Under the pieces are notes generated by a model. That model worked only from the letters and a program-made list of their open reading frames with translations. It ran no database searches and had not been told where the DNA came from. A program made the translations under genes and the position numbers. A stretch of 64,000 nt of DNA from Streptomyces sp. NBC_01217 (lineage in GTDB: Bacteria > Actinomycetota > Actinomycetes > Streptomycetales > Streptomycetaceae): positions 7,257,501-7,321,500 of the forward strand of contig NZ_CP108538.1 of NCBI RefSeq assembly GCF_035994185.1, read 5' to 3'. Position 1 is the first letter of the stretch, and every line of letters begins with the position of its first letter. Shown piece after piece: positions 52,173-60,425 of the stretch.

Positions 52173-52721
52173 ATGACGAACGCGGAACCGATGGACCGCC
52201 AAGCCGTGTACGACGACTACGCGCGCGCCCGCCAGACCTTTCACCGACTCCTCGCCGGCGCGTCGAAAGATGATCTCGCCCGGCCCACCCGCGGCACCAA
52301 GTGGACCAACCAGCAGCTGCTGTGGCACATGCTCTTCGGCTACATGGTCGTGCGGGCCCTGCTCATCCTGGTGCGCGTGTTCGGGCGACTGCCCCGCCGG
52401 GCGAGCAAAATGTTCGCGCGGGTGCTCAACGCGGCCACAGTGGCGTTCGACCTGGTCAACCACCTCGGTCCGTGCGGGGCGGTGACGGTCTTCGGGCCGC
52501 GCCGCATGGGCGCCGCCTTCGACCGCGTCACAGACTCCCTGCAGCGACAGTTTGCCGCCGAGTCCGAGACGGACCTCGCTCGCGGCATGCACTACCCGGT
52601 CCGCTGGGATCCCTTCTTCAAAGACTTCATGACCCTCGCGGACATCTACCGCTACCCGACCCAGCACTTCGACTTCCACCACCGCCAACTCACCCTCGGC
52701 AGCGAGAGCGCGGCCGGCTGA
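52173..52721 (+). CDS. DinB-like four-helix protein
   Basis: 182 residues. MDRQAVYDDYARARQTFHRLLAG and DDLARPTRGTKWTNQQLLWHM are the DinB/TIGR pattern with the first histidine ligand. ...YRYPTQHFDFHHRQLTL supplies the later histidines, so a metal site is plausible. Members of this fold include mycothiol- or bacillithiol-dependent enzymes. It follows merB by 66 bp and may be co-transcribed; the link to mercury is inference. Confidence 0.65.
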   Translation: MTNAEPMDRQAVYDDYARARQTFHRLLAGASKDDLARPTRGTKWTNQQLLWHMLFGYMVVRALLILVRVFGRLPRRASKMFARVLNAATVAFDLVNHLGPCGAVTVFGPRRMGAAFDRVTDSLQRQFAAESETDLARGMHYPVRWDPFFKDFMTLADIYRYPTQHFDFHHRQLTLGSESAAG

Positions 52722-52881
52722 CGCGCGGACTGCGACGGTCCAGCACGATCACCCCGCACCCGCTCGTGGCAGCACCCAACCGAGCACCGCTCCACGCGCG
52801 TCCACGCCAAACGATTACCCGGGATGCTTCAGCCGGGGTCGGTCTGGCCACGGCGGCCTTCGCCCCGGCCCTTGATCACGC

Positions 52882-53259
52882 TCAGGCCGGGACCGGCGCG
52901 ATGGTCAGCAGCTTGCCCATCGCGGCCAGCACGGACGGCTCGACCCGGTAGTAGACCCAGGTCCCGCGCCGCTCGGAGGTCAGCAGCCCGGCCTCCTTGA
53001 GCTTCTTCAGGTGGTGGGAGACGGTCGGCTGCGAGACGCCGACATCGGAGATGTCGCACACGCACGCCTCGCCGCCCTCGTGCGAGGCGACCGCGGAGAA
53101 CAGCCGCAGCCGCACCGGGTCACCGAGCGCCTTGAACATCCGCGCGGCCACCTCGGCCTCCTCAGCACTGAACGGGCGCTCGGTCAATGGCGGGCAGCAC
53201 GGCGCCACGGCCTGGCCGTCGGCGGGCTCTATCAGCGGCAGCACCTTGACATTCGACAT
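52882..53259 (-). CDS. arsR: ArsR-family repressor
   Basis: 125 residues. HTH GDPVRLRLFSAVASHEGGEACVCDISDVGVSQPTVSHHLKKL with the arsenite motif ACVCD. N-terminal APCCPPL adds two cysteines. ATG 53259. A 21-bp box directly upstream (53263-53283) recurs at 54397-54417, before the flavoprotein genes, which identifies its regulon. Confidence 0.9.
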   Translation of the reverse strand: MSNVKVLPLIEPADGQAVAPCCPPLTERPFSAEEAEVAARMFKALGDPVRLRLFSAVASHEGGEACVCDISDVGVSQPTVSHHLKKLKEAGLLTSERRGTWVYYRVEPSVLAAMGKLLTIAPVPA

Positions 53260-53262
53260 ACG

Positions 53263-53283
53263 TCTATGTTGACACACATCGAA
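53263..53283. promoter_or_regulatory. ArsR box at the third arsR gene
   Basis: TCTATGTTGAC-N4-ATCGAA immediately upstream of the arsR start. It matches the box at 54397-54417 in all 17 defined positions. Confidence 0.8.
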
Positions 53284-53307
53284 CCAGGCGGGCGAGGCGC
53301 GGAGCGG

Positions 53308-54369
53308 TCAGCCCCGGGCGAGGCGGTGCGCCAGCCGCCTCGCGACGCGGTCGGCATCCCGGCCCACGCCGCGCAGGGAGTTGGACGACAGGCTGCGTTG
53401 CCACTCCAGCCCGACGAACGCCAAACCCGAGTGGGTGAGCGAGGCGCCGCCGCGGTGCCGGGGCTGCCCCGCCGCGTCGAGGGCGCCGTCGAGGCCGGTC
53501 AGGTAGGGCAGGTCGGGCCGGTAGCCGGTGGCAAGGATGATCGCGTCCACCTCCTCCCGCGTCCCGTCCGGCCAGAGGGCCTTGGCGCCGTCGATGCCGG
53601 TGAACAGCTCTCGCCGGTCCGGCGCTCCCTGGGCGAGGGCGGCCCGGTAGCGGCCGTCGTCGATGACGAGCTGATACGGCGGGATGCGCAGCAGCCGACC
53701 GAGCGGCGCGACGTCCAGTCCGGTCCGCTTGAGCCAGAAGTGCAGGTCACGGCCCCCGATGTGCTGGCGGGCGAACTTCACCGGGGCGCGGCTGACCAGT
53801 GAGACCCGGGCGACCACGGCGAGCTCAGCCGCGATCTGCACGGCGGAGTTGCCCGCACCCACCACAACGACCCGCTGCCCGGTGAACGGCTCCGGGCTGC
53901 GGTAGTCGGCGGCGTGCAGCAGCGCGCCGGTGAAGCCCTCCAGGCCCGGCAGTGCCGGGCGGTGCGGGCGGCCGAAGGTGCCCGAGGCTGCGATGACGGC
54001 GCGCGCCGCCAGCCGCTCGCTGCCCGCCAGCTCCACCTCGAACTTCTCGTCGGCCTGGCGGACGGCGGTGACGCACCGACCGGTGCGGATGTCGGCGTCC
54101 AGCCGGGCGGCGTACGCGGTGAGGTAGTCGGTGACCTCGTCCCGGTGCGGGTAACGGTCCGGGTCGGCGCCGGGGAACGGCATCCCTGGCAGTGAGCTGT
54201 ACCGGGCGGGTGAGAACAACGTGAGGCTGTCGTAGTAGCGCGGCCACGATCCCGCCGCCCGATCGGACGCCTCCAGCACCACGGGCGCGATGCCCCGCTG
54301 CCGTAGAGCGTGCGCCGTGGCCAGCCCGGACTGCCCGCCGCCGATCACTGCGACGTCGACGTGCTCCAT
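53308..54369 (-). CDS. ArsO-like flavin-dependent monooxygenase
   Basis: 353 residues. FAD motif VAVIGGGQSGLATAHALRQ, LFSPARYSSLPGMPFPG, NADPH motif VVVVGAGNSAVQIAAELA, C-terminal DAIILATGYRPDLPYL. Same family as the protein at 47399 but clearly different in sequence. ATG 54369. It lies in front of arsR, and a box of the same regulator sits in the divergent promoter it shares with the next flavoprotein. Confidence 0.85.
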   Translation of the reverse strand: MEHVDVAVIGGGQSGLATAHALRQRGIAPVVLEASDRAAGSWPRYYDSLTLFSPARYSSLPGMPFPGADPDRYPHRDEVTDYLTAYAARLDADIRTGRCVTAVRQADEKFEVELAGSERLAARAVIAASGTFGRPHRPALPGLEGFTGALLHAADYRSPEPFTGQRVVVVGAGNSAVQIAAELAVVARVSLVSRAPVKFARQHIGGRDLHFWLKRTGLDVAPLGRLLRIPPYQLVIDDGRYRAALAQGAPDRRELFTGIDGAKALWPDGTREEVDAIILATGYRPDLPYLTGLDGALDAAGQPRHRGGASLTHSGLAFVGLEWQRSLSSNSLRGVGRDADRVARRLAHRLARG

Positions 54370-54396
54370 GAAAGAACCCCCCGGATTCGATGAATA

Positions 54397-54417
54397 TCTA
54401 TGTTGACGTCTATCGAA
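54397..54417. promoter_or_regulatory. ArsR box in a divergent promoter
   Basis: TCTATGTTGAC-N4-ATCGAA, embedded in a longer inverted repeat ATTCGAT...ATCGAAT (54385-54418). It serves the divergent monooxygenase (53308) and flavoprotein-arsI-MFS operons. Confidence 0.8.
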
Positions 54418-54477
54418 TCAGGTGGCATGCTGGCCGCGCAAGCCATCGACGGATGTCGAAACACCGAGGAGTCGACC

Positions 54478-55851
54478 GTGAACGCGCCTGTCACCACCGA
54501 GCTGCCCGTCGTCGTGATCGGAGCCGGTCCCGCCGGACTCGCGGCCGCCGCCCACCTGGTCGACCGTGGCCTCACCCCGCTGGTCCTGGAGGCCGGCCCG
54601 GTCGCCGGCGCGGCGGTGCGCGAGTGGGCGCACGTGCGGCTGTTCTCCACCTGGGGCGAGGTCACCGACCCGGCCGCCGAGAAGCTGCTGGCCCCCACCG
54701 GCTGGGTGAAGCCGGACAGTGCCACCTATCCCTCGGGCGGGGACTGGGCCGAGGCGTACCTGCAGCCGCTCGCCGACGTCCTCGGCGAGCAGGTGCGCTT
54801 CGGTGCCACCGTCACCGGCGTCTCGCGTGCGGGCCGGGACCGGATCGTGGACGCCGACCGCGAGGCCCAGCCGTTCGTCATCCACATCGCCCACCCGGAC
54901 GGCCACGAGGAGCGGCTGTTCGCCCGCGCGGTGATCGACGCCTCCGGCACCTGGACCACCCCCAGCCCGGCCGGCGCCAGCGGCCTCCCGGCCCTCGGAG
55001 AGAAGGCCGCCTCCGACCGGATCACCTACCGCGTCCCGGACCTCAAGGACCCCGCCGTCCGCGCCCGCTACGCGGGCAAGCGCACCGCGGTCATCGGCTC
55101 CGGCGCCTCCGCCTTCACCGCGCTCGCCTACCTCGCCGACCTCGCCACGTCCGACGACGGCACCGGCACCAAGGGCGTGTGGATCCTGCGCCGCGGCATC
55201 TCCGGCTCCACCTTCGGCGGCGGCACCGCCGACCAGCTCCCCGCCCGCGGTGCCCTCGGCCTCGCCGCCAAGGCCGCCGTCGACGACGGCCACGCCGACG
55301 CGGTCACCGGCTTCCGCACCGACGCCATCGAGCGCAACGACGACGGCCGACTGGTCCTCGTCGGCGAGGACGGCCGCCGCCTCGACCCGGTCGACGAGGT
55401 CATCGTCCTGACCGGCCTGCGCCCCGACCTCTCCTTCCTCTCCGAGCTCCGCCTCGGCCTCGACGAGCGCCTCCAGGCCCCGACCGCCCTGGCCCCGCTC
55501 ATCGACCCCAACCAGCACTCGTGCGGCACCGTCTACCCGCACGGCGTCAACGAGCTCTCCCACCCGGAGCAGGACGTCTACCTCGTCGGGATGAAGTCCT
55601 ACGGCCGCGCGCCCACCTTCCTCGCGATGACCGGCTACGAGCAGGTCCGCTCCATCGCCGCCGCGATCGCCGGCGACCGTGAGGCCGCCGAGCGCGTCGA
55701 GCTGACTCTCCCGGATACAGGCGTGTGCGGCGGCGCGGGTCTGTTCGACGAGCCCGAGGCGGCGCAGGCTGGCGACGGCGGCGGCTGCTGCGCCGCCCCC
55801 GCCACCATCCAGATCGGCATCGGCGCCCCGGTCTCCTCCGGCGGCTGCTGA
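54478..55851 (+). CDS. FAD-dependent oxidoreductase of the arsenic cluster
   Basis: 457 residues from GTG 54478 (GAGGAG 6 bases upstream). Motifs VVVIGAGPAGLAAAAHLVDRG, WGEVTDPAAEKLLAPTGW, and TAVIGSGASAFTALAYLADL. The C-terminus is cysteine-rich (TGVCGGAGLF, GDGGGCCAAP, SGGC), which may bind arsenic. Related flavoproteins accompany arsI/cadI genes in actinobacterial ars operons; the reaction is unknown. Confidence 0.8.
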   Translation: MNAPVTTELPVVVIGAGPAGLAAAAHLVDRGLTPLVLEAGPVAGAAVREWAHVRLFSTWGEVTDPAAEKLLAPTGWVKPDSATYPSGGDWAEAYLQPLADVLGEQVRFGATVTGVSRAGRDRIVDADREAQPFVIHIAHPDGHEERLFARAVIDASGTWTTPSPAGASGLPALGEKAASDRITYRVPDLKDPAVRARYAGKRTAVIGSGASAFTALAYLADLATSDDGTGTKGVWILRRGISGSTFGGGTADQLPARGALGLAAKAAVDDGHADAVTGFRTDAIERNDDGRLVLVGEDGRRLDPVDEVIVLTGLRPDLSFLSELRLGLDERLQAPTALAPLIDPNQHSCGTVYPHGVNELSHPEQDVYLVGMKSYGRAPTFLAMTGYEQVRSIAAAIAGDREAAERVELTLPDTGVCGGAGLFDEPEAAQAGDGGGCCAAPATIQIGIGAPVSSGGC

Positions 55852-55879
55852 ACTCTGCACCCATACACGGAGGTTCGTC

Positions 55880-56344
55880 ATGTCTCGCGTACAGCTCGCG
55901 CTCCGCGTTCCCGACCTCAACGCCTCGGTCGCCTTCTACAGCCAGTTGTTCGGCACCGAGCCCGCCAAACTCCGCGACGGCTACGCCAACTTCGCCATCG
56001 CCGAGCCTCCGCTCAAGCTCGTCCTGATCGAAGGAACGGCGGACGAGGCGACCCGCATGGACCACCTCGGCGTCGAGGTCGAGACGACCGAGGCGGTCCA
56101 CGCCGCCACCGCCCGCCTGGGCGAGGCCGGCCTCACCACCGACGAGGAGAACGACACCACCTGTTGTTACGCCCTCCAGGACAAGGTCTGGGTCCACGGC
56201 CCCGGCCAGGAACCCTGGGAGGTGTACGTCGTCAAGGCCGACGCCGACAACCTGGCCAAGCAACAGGGCAGCACCTGCTGCGCCGGCCCGGCGCCGGTCG
56301 ACACCGGCGCGAACGAACCGGTCGCCGCAACTGGCTGCTGCTGA
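55880..56344 (+). CDS. arsI: ArsI/CadI-family metalloenzyme (C-As lyase-like)
   Basis: 154 residues, vicinal-oxygen-chelate fold: VQLALRVPDLNASVAFYSQLF, MDHLGVEVET, TTCCYALQDKVWVHGPG and PWEVYVVKAD. The metal ligands (Gln/His, His62-type, Glu) and the vicinal cysteine pair match ArsI, which demethylates trivalent organoarsenicals, and the mycobacterial CadI. A Cys-rich tail (STCCAG, TGCC) is unusual. Second gene of the operon. Confidence 0.9.
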   Translation: MSRVQLALRVPDLNASVAFYSQLFGTEPAKLRDGYANFAIAEPPLKLVLIEGTADEATRMDHLGVEVETTEAVHAATARLGEAGLTTDEENDTTCCYALQDKVWVHGPGQEPWEVYVVKADADNLAKQQGSTCCAGPAPVDTGANEPVAATGCC

Positions 56345-56351
56345 TCGCCGG

Positions 56352-57563
56352 ATGACTGACCTACACACCAGCCAGGCCGCGACCGGAACCGGGGACCGGT
56401 CGCGGCCTCGCGCCGCCCTGCCCGCCCTCTGCGCGACCCAGATCACCAGCTGGGGAATCGTCTACTACGCCTTCCCGGTCCTCAACGCCCGCATCACCGC
56501 CGACACCGGCTGGCCAACCACCGCCACCCCGGCCGCGTTCTCCGCCGCTCTGCTGGTCTCCGCGGCAGCCGGGATACCAGTGGGCCGGATCCTCGACCGG
56601 CGCGGCCCGCACGCGGTGATGACCTTCGGCTCGATCCTCGCCACGGTGGCCCTACTCGCCGTTGCCGCCACCCCGAACCTGACGGGCTTCGTCGCCGCCT
56701 GGCTCCTCGCCGGAGTCGCCATGGCCGCCACCTTCTACCAGCCCGCCTTCGCCGCACTGACCCGCTGGTGGGGCCCGGACAGGATCCGCGCCCTGACGAC
56801 GGTCACCCTGGCGGGGGGCCTGGCCTCCACGGTCTTTGCCCCGTTGACCGCGACCTTGGCCGATCACATGAGCTGGCGTGCGACATACGCCGTGCTCGCG
56901 GCGATCCTCGCCGCCATCACCATCCCCGCCCACGCCCTCGCTCTGCGCGCCCCCTGGCCCGCGCCTCCTCCCCAGCCCGCGCACCTGCACGAGGGCCGCG
57001 ACGGGATCGCCCGAAGCCGCCCCTTTCTCCTCCTGGCCGCCGCCTTCACGCTGTCCGGGTTCGCCTTGTACGCCGTCGTCATCGGCCTCGTCCCACTGCT
57101 GACCGCACGCGGCGCGGACGCGACGACGGCCGCCTGGGCACTAGGACTCGGGGGCGCCGGCCAGACCCTCGGCCGCACCCTCTACGCGACCCTCACGCGC
57201 CGCACGGGCGTCACGACACGCACTATGGCCCTGATCGCCGCCGGAGGAATCACCACACTGGCACTCGGCCTCACCTCCGGCCCGATCCCGCTTCTGGTCC
57301 TGCTCGCCGTCCTGGCCGGAGTCGTCCGAGGCAACCTCACTCTCCTCCAGGCCACCGCCGTCACCGACCGCTGGGGCACCACCCACTACGGCAGTCTCTC
57401 CGCCGTCCTCGCGGCCCCCGCCACCATCGCGAGCGCCCTCGCCCCGTTCGCTGGCGCAGCCCTTGCCGGACCACTCGGCGGATATCCGCACCTCTTCGTG
57501 CTGCTCGCCGCTGTGTCGGCAGCCGCCGCTCTCCTCGTGCTCGCTACCCGTCCGCGTCGTTGA
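56352..57563 (+). CDS. MFS transporter of the arsenic operon
   Basis: 403 residues, twelve helices (ITSWGIVYYAFPVLNARI, GIPVGRILDRRGPHAVM, MAATFYQPAFAALTRWWG, AGVVRGNLTLLQATAVTDRWG). The WGIVYYAFPVL and FYQPAFAALTRWW motifs mark an MFS group common beside arsI/arsO in actinobacteria. Probably exports an arsenic compound formed by ArsI/the flavoproteins. Third gene after arsI. About 185 bp of non-coding sequence separates it from the recombinase module. Confidence 0.8.
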   Translation: MTDLHTSQAATGTGDRSRPRAALPALCATQITSWGIVYYAFPVLNARITADTGWPTTATPAAFSAALLVSAAAGIPVGRILDRRGPHAVMTFGSILATVALLAVAATPNLTGFVAAWLLAGVAMAATFYQPAFAALTRWWGPDRIRALTTVTLAGGLASTVFAPLTATLADHMSWRATYAVLAAILAAITIPAHALALRAPWPAPPPQPAHLHEGRDGIARSRPFLLLAAAFTLSGFALYAVVIGLVPLLTARGADATTAAWALGLGGAGQTLGRTLYATLTRRTGVTTRTMALIAAGGITTLALGLTSGPIPLLVLLAVLAGVVRGNLTLLQATAVTDRWGTTHYGSLSAVLAAPATIASALAPFAGAALAGPLGGYPHLFVLLAAVSAAAALLVLATRPRR

Positions 57564-57748
57564 TCCTGCTATCGGCCCTACGTGCTGGGGGACAGGAGAG
57601 TTCGGGATCGCCTTGGACAAGGTGCGCGCCCTTATTCCAAAGCGAGGAGATCACTCGGCAACGCGGGGGCGGGGTGCCCGGCAGTCTTCGCCGCGCGCCC
57701 CGCCCCAAGCGTCGCAAGCTACGCAGGCACCGAGGCCAGAGGTGGCAG

Positions 57749-58246
57749 TCAGCTACACGATCCGTACGGCGCACTCGGTCTGGAACTGTTCGGCAGGGCC
57801 GAGACATTCGACGGCGCGGCCAAGGTACCGCGAAGTCGCTCGATCTCCATCCGCTGGGCGGCGATCTGCGACAGTGCCCGCTCCCTGAAGTCGGTGAGAC
57901 CGTCGATCTGCACGTCACGCGCGGCGAGGCGCTCCTTCAGTCCGGAGACCTGTTCTTTGAGGCGCTCGATCTGCGCAGCCCGCGGGTCCGGGATCACACC
58001 CGTTTCCCGGAGCTCGGCTAGCCTGCGCTCGAACTCCTGCGCCAGGTGTTGGTAGGGGCCTGGCCGCGGCGAGCCGTCGCGGTTCTTCTTGGGATAGAAG
58101 CCGGTGCGGGCGACCTCGGCTTGGGCCGCGAGGGTTTTGATGTCGCACTTGCTGCCCGTGGGAACCTCACCGGCAAGGAGCCGGTCCATGACGTGCCGGA
58201 TGGCCGCCTCGTTTTCCCGTCGGGTTTCGTCGCTGATGCGGGCCAC
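57749..58246 (-). CDS. DUF6262/TnpC-like coiled-coil protein (GinD position)
   Basis: 165 residues from GTG 58246. N-terminal DETRRENEAAIRHVMDRLLAG and IKTLAAQAEVARTGFYPKK form an HTH-like segment. Then a coiled coil (AAQIERLKEQVSGLKERLAARDVQ, split by heptads) to the C-terminus. TnpC of Tn554 and GinD of GInt islands have the same length class and position, and assist site and orientation choice during recombination. It starts one base after the stop of the preceding recombinase gene. Confidence 0.75.
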   Translation of the reverse strand: MARISDETRRENEAAIRHVMDRLLAGEVPTGSKCDIKTLAAQAEVARTGFYPKKNRDGSPRPGPYQHLAQEFERRLAELRETGVIPDPRAAQIERLKEQVSGLKERLAARDVQIDGLTDFRERALSQIAAQRMEIERLRGTLAAPSNVSALPNSSRPSAPYGSCS

Positions 58247-58247
58247 G

Positions 58248-60425
58248 TCATGCCCCCGTTCCGGGATTGGCGTCGATTTCGGACAACACCCGTTCATCGC
58301 GGGCGAGTTCCGCACACAGCCGGGCCTTCTCCGTCCGCTGTGCGCGCCCGATGGTGGCGATGAAGACCTTCTTGCTCTCCGCGCTGGCCGCCCACACCGG
58401 GCGGTGCCCGGCATGGTGGGTGGCTTGGGGGCACCGTGCCGAATCGCACATCCCGATCAGGGGTTCCGTCGCCCCGCGGGCGTGGGCCCCGGCGAGCTTG
58501 AGGCACAGCGCCTTGGACGGGTCGAGGAACCAGCAGTAGTTCGCCGGCCCCAGATGCAGAGCCTTTGCCCGCTTGGCGAGCAGGTTCGTCACCTCCTGAT
58601 CGCTGCGCTTGATGTTCGGCGCCCCGGACGAATCCAACTGTTCGTCGACGAACGCGAAGAAGTCCAGGAGGTCGCTGGCGCCGGGCCCGGCAGGCCGGAT
58701 GCCGTTCTGGTAGTCGTGGAAGGCATCGAGGGCGATGCGCATCTTGGCCTCTCGCTCCTCGTGGCCGAACTCTGCCAATAGCACCGACTGGGCTCCACCA
58801 GGGCGGTCGGCATAGCCCTCGGTGGTGACCACGGAGATGTGCTTGAGGTGAATCTTGGCGGCAAGCAGACCACCGGGCCGGTGCGCCATTTCCACCGCGA
58901 GGGTGCGACGGAGCATCCGCAGGCTGACCGGCTCCTCGGGGATCGGCGCCAGACCAAGCCGCCGCCCCTCGGGGCCATTGACCCAGGTCAGGAACCACTC
59001 GTACGGGGTGTAGAAAGAGAGTGACTTGAACAGATGGCCGCTGTTCTTCACAGGATCGGCGAGCGAGGCTGCGACACCGGCCGTGTCGTACGCCTGTTTG
59101 ATGGTCACCCACTGATCGTGTTCACCACCCAGCTTTCGGCCCTTGATGACCTTGCCTTTCAAGCGATAGCGGAGGCGCCCCTCGCCGAGCTGTTCAGGCG
59201 GCTGACGGCAGTCGGGGGTCAGCTCGGCCAGTTCGCTCTTACGCATTCCCGTCAGTGCGGCGAGCGCGATGACACAGGCGGTGCGGGCCCGGGAGAGCTG
59301 CACTCGGGCCTCGGTGGTGTTCATGGGCGGGGTCCAGGGGACGCTGCCCCGTCCGTCGGCGCGCTCTACCAGGGCAGCAGCCCGGCCCCAGCGTTTGGCC
59401 ACGCCGACGTCCCTCACTGCCTCTTCGAGACGGCCGCGCAGGGCGGGCAGCCACGTGGAGTAGAAGGCGTGCCGTCCAGTCTCATGGGCTAGGGAGATCA
59501 GGTTGACCCGCAGCAGCGGATCGTCCGGAGCCCAGCCGTACGCCAGCCGCTCGGCTACGACATGGTCGAGGGCGACATCGAACGGATCGCCCTCCTGCAC
59601 GTGGCGGTCGATCGCCTGCCCGACCTCAACCTTCCAGCCCGGACGCTTGCTGTTGCGGCCCGGCCGGTTCGGAATCATCTCCTGCAACTGCTGCTGGAGT
59701 TCAACGACGTGCGGCGCCAGCACCTCCACCACATACAGGGCTGCCGCGACGAGCGGCTGGAAGACGTCGTTGCTCAGCGGCGGTGTCTTGTTGCCCCTCT
59801 GGCGGACCATTCCAGCGACCGAGTACGCCGTGCGCCGCCCCCACGGACGGAAGGTGGGCGCATAGCCGCCGACGGAGAACAATTCGGTGTAATAGCCCAG
59901 TTCCTGGATGACCGCCACGACTTCCATGCGGTAGCCGGGACTGCTGTCGCGGATGACGACGCCGTGCTTGTCCCGCACCTTCTTGCGAAACTCCAGATAG
60001 GCGGCGCAGTGCTGCTGGGTGACGTCCCCGAGGTTGTCCACGCCCTGTTCGGTGAGCCAGTTCAGCCAGCCGGTCAGCCGGGTCAGCCGCCCGTTCACCG
60101 TGGCCATCAGCACCGGCGTCCGGTAGGCATGGGTAAGTTCCCGCACAGCAGGATGGTCCGGAGCGAGCCGGGCGAAGATGAACTCCTTTGCGAGTGCCCT
60201 CCACCGGGGATTGAGGATCTCGATGAAAGACAAGATCCGCGCGTGCCGGGCAAGATACCGGGGCAGTCCGATGACACCGGCGAAGTCCCAGACGTTCTCG
60301 TCGAATTGAGGATGAGGGCCCGCGCCGTAGACAGGCAGACCGGCCGCAGCGCACACGTCTTCACCTCCAAAGACGGAGTGTGGAAAGGCAGCCGAAGGGG
60401 TCGTGGGGTGGTGCAGGGTGGTCAT
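58248..60425 (-). CDS. Large tyrosine-recombinase-like integrase (GinC position)
   Basis: 725 residues. The catalytic half has the first arginine in ALTGMRKSELAEL, the R-x-x-R region in VSLRMLRRTLAVEMAH, and a TTEGYADR tyrosine. After it a C-terminal region contains histidine/cysteine clusters (YCWFLDPSKALCLK, MCDSARCPQATHH) that look like a zinc finger. Length and domain order match TnpB of Tn554 and GinC. The ATG overlaps the stop of the previous gene (ATGA). Confidence 0.8.
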   Translation of the reverse strand: MTTLHHPTTPSAAFPHSVFGGEDVCAAAGLPVYGAGPHPQFDENVWDFAGVIGLPRYLARHARILSFIEILNPRWRALAKEFIFARLAPDHPAVRELTHAYRTPVLMATVNGRLTRLTGWLNWLTEQGVDNLGDVTQQHCAAYLEFRKKVRDKHGVVIRDSSPGYRMEVVAVIQELGYYTELFSVGGYAPTFRPWGRRTAYSVAGMVRQRGNKTPPLSNDVFQPLVAAALYVVEVLAPHVVELQQQLQEMIPNRPGRNSKRPGWKVEVGQAIDRHVQEGDPFDVALDHVVAERLAYGWAPDDPLLRVNLISLAHETGRHAFYSTWLPALRGRLEEAVRDVGVAKRWGRAAALVERADGRGSVPWTPPMNTTEARVQLSRARTACVIALAALTGMRKSELAELTPDCRQPPEQLGEGRLRYRLKGKVIKGRKLGGEHDQWVTIKQAYDTAGVAASLADPVKNSGHLFKSLSFYTPYEWFLTWVNGPEGRRLGLAPIPEEPVSLRMLRRTLAVEMAHRPGGLLAAKIHLKHISVVTTEGYADRPGGAQSVLLAEFGHEEREAKMRIALDAFHDYQNGIRPAGPGASDLLDFFAFVDEQLDSSGAPNIKRSDQEVTNLLAKRAKALHLGPANYCWFLDPSKALCLKLAGAHARGATEPLIGMCDSARCPQATHHAGHRPVWAASAESKKVFIATIGRAQRTEKARLCAELARDERVLSEIDANPGTGA

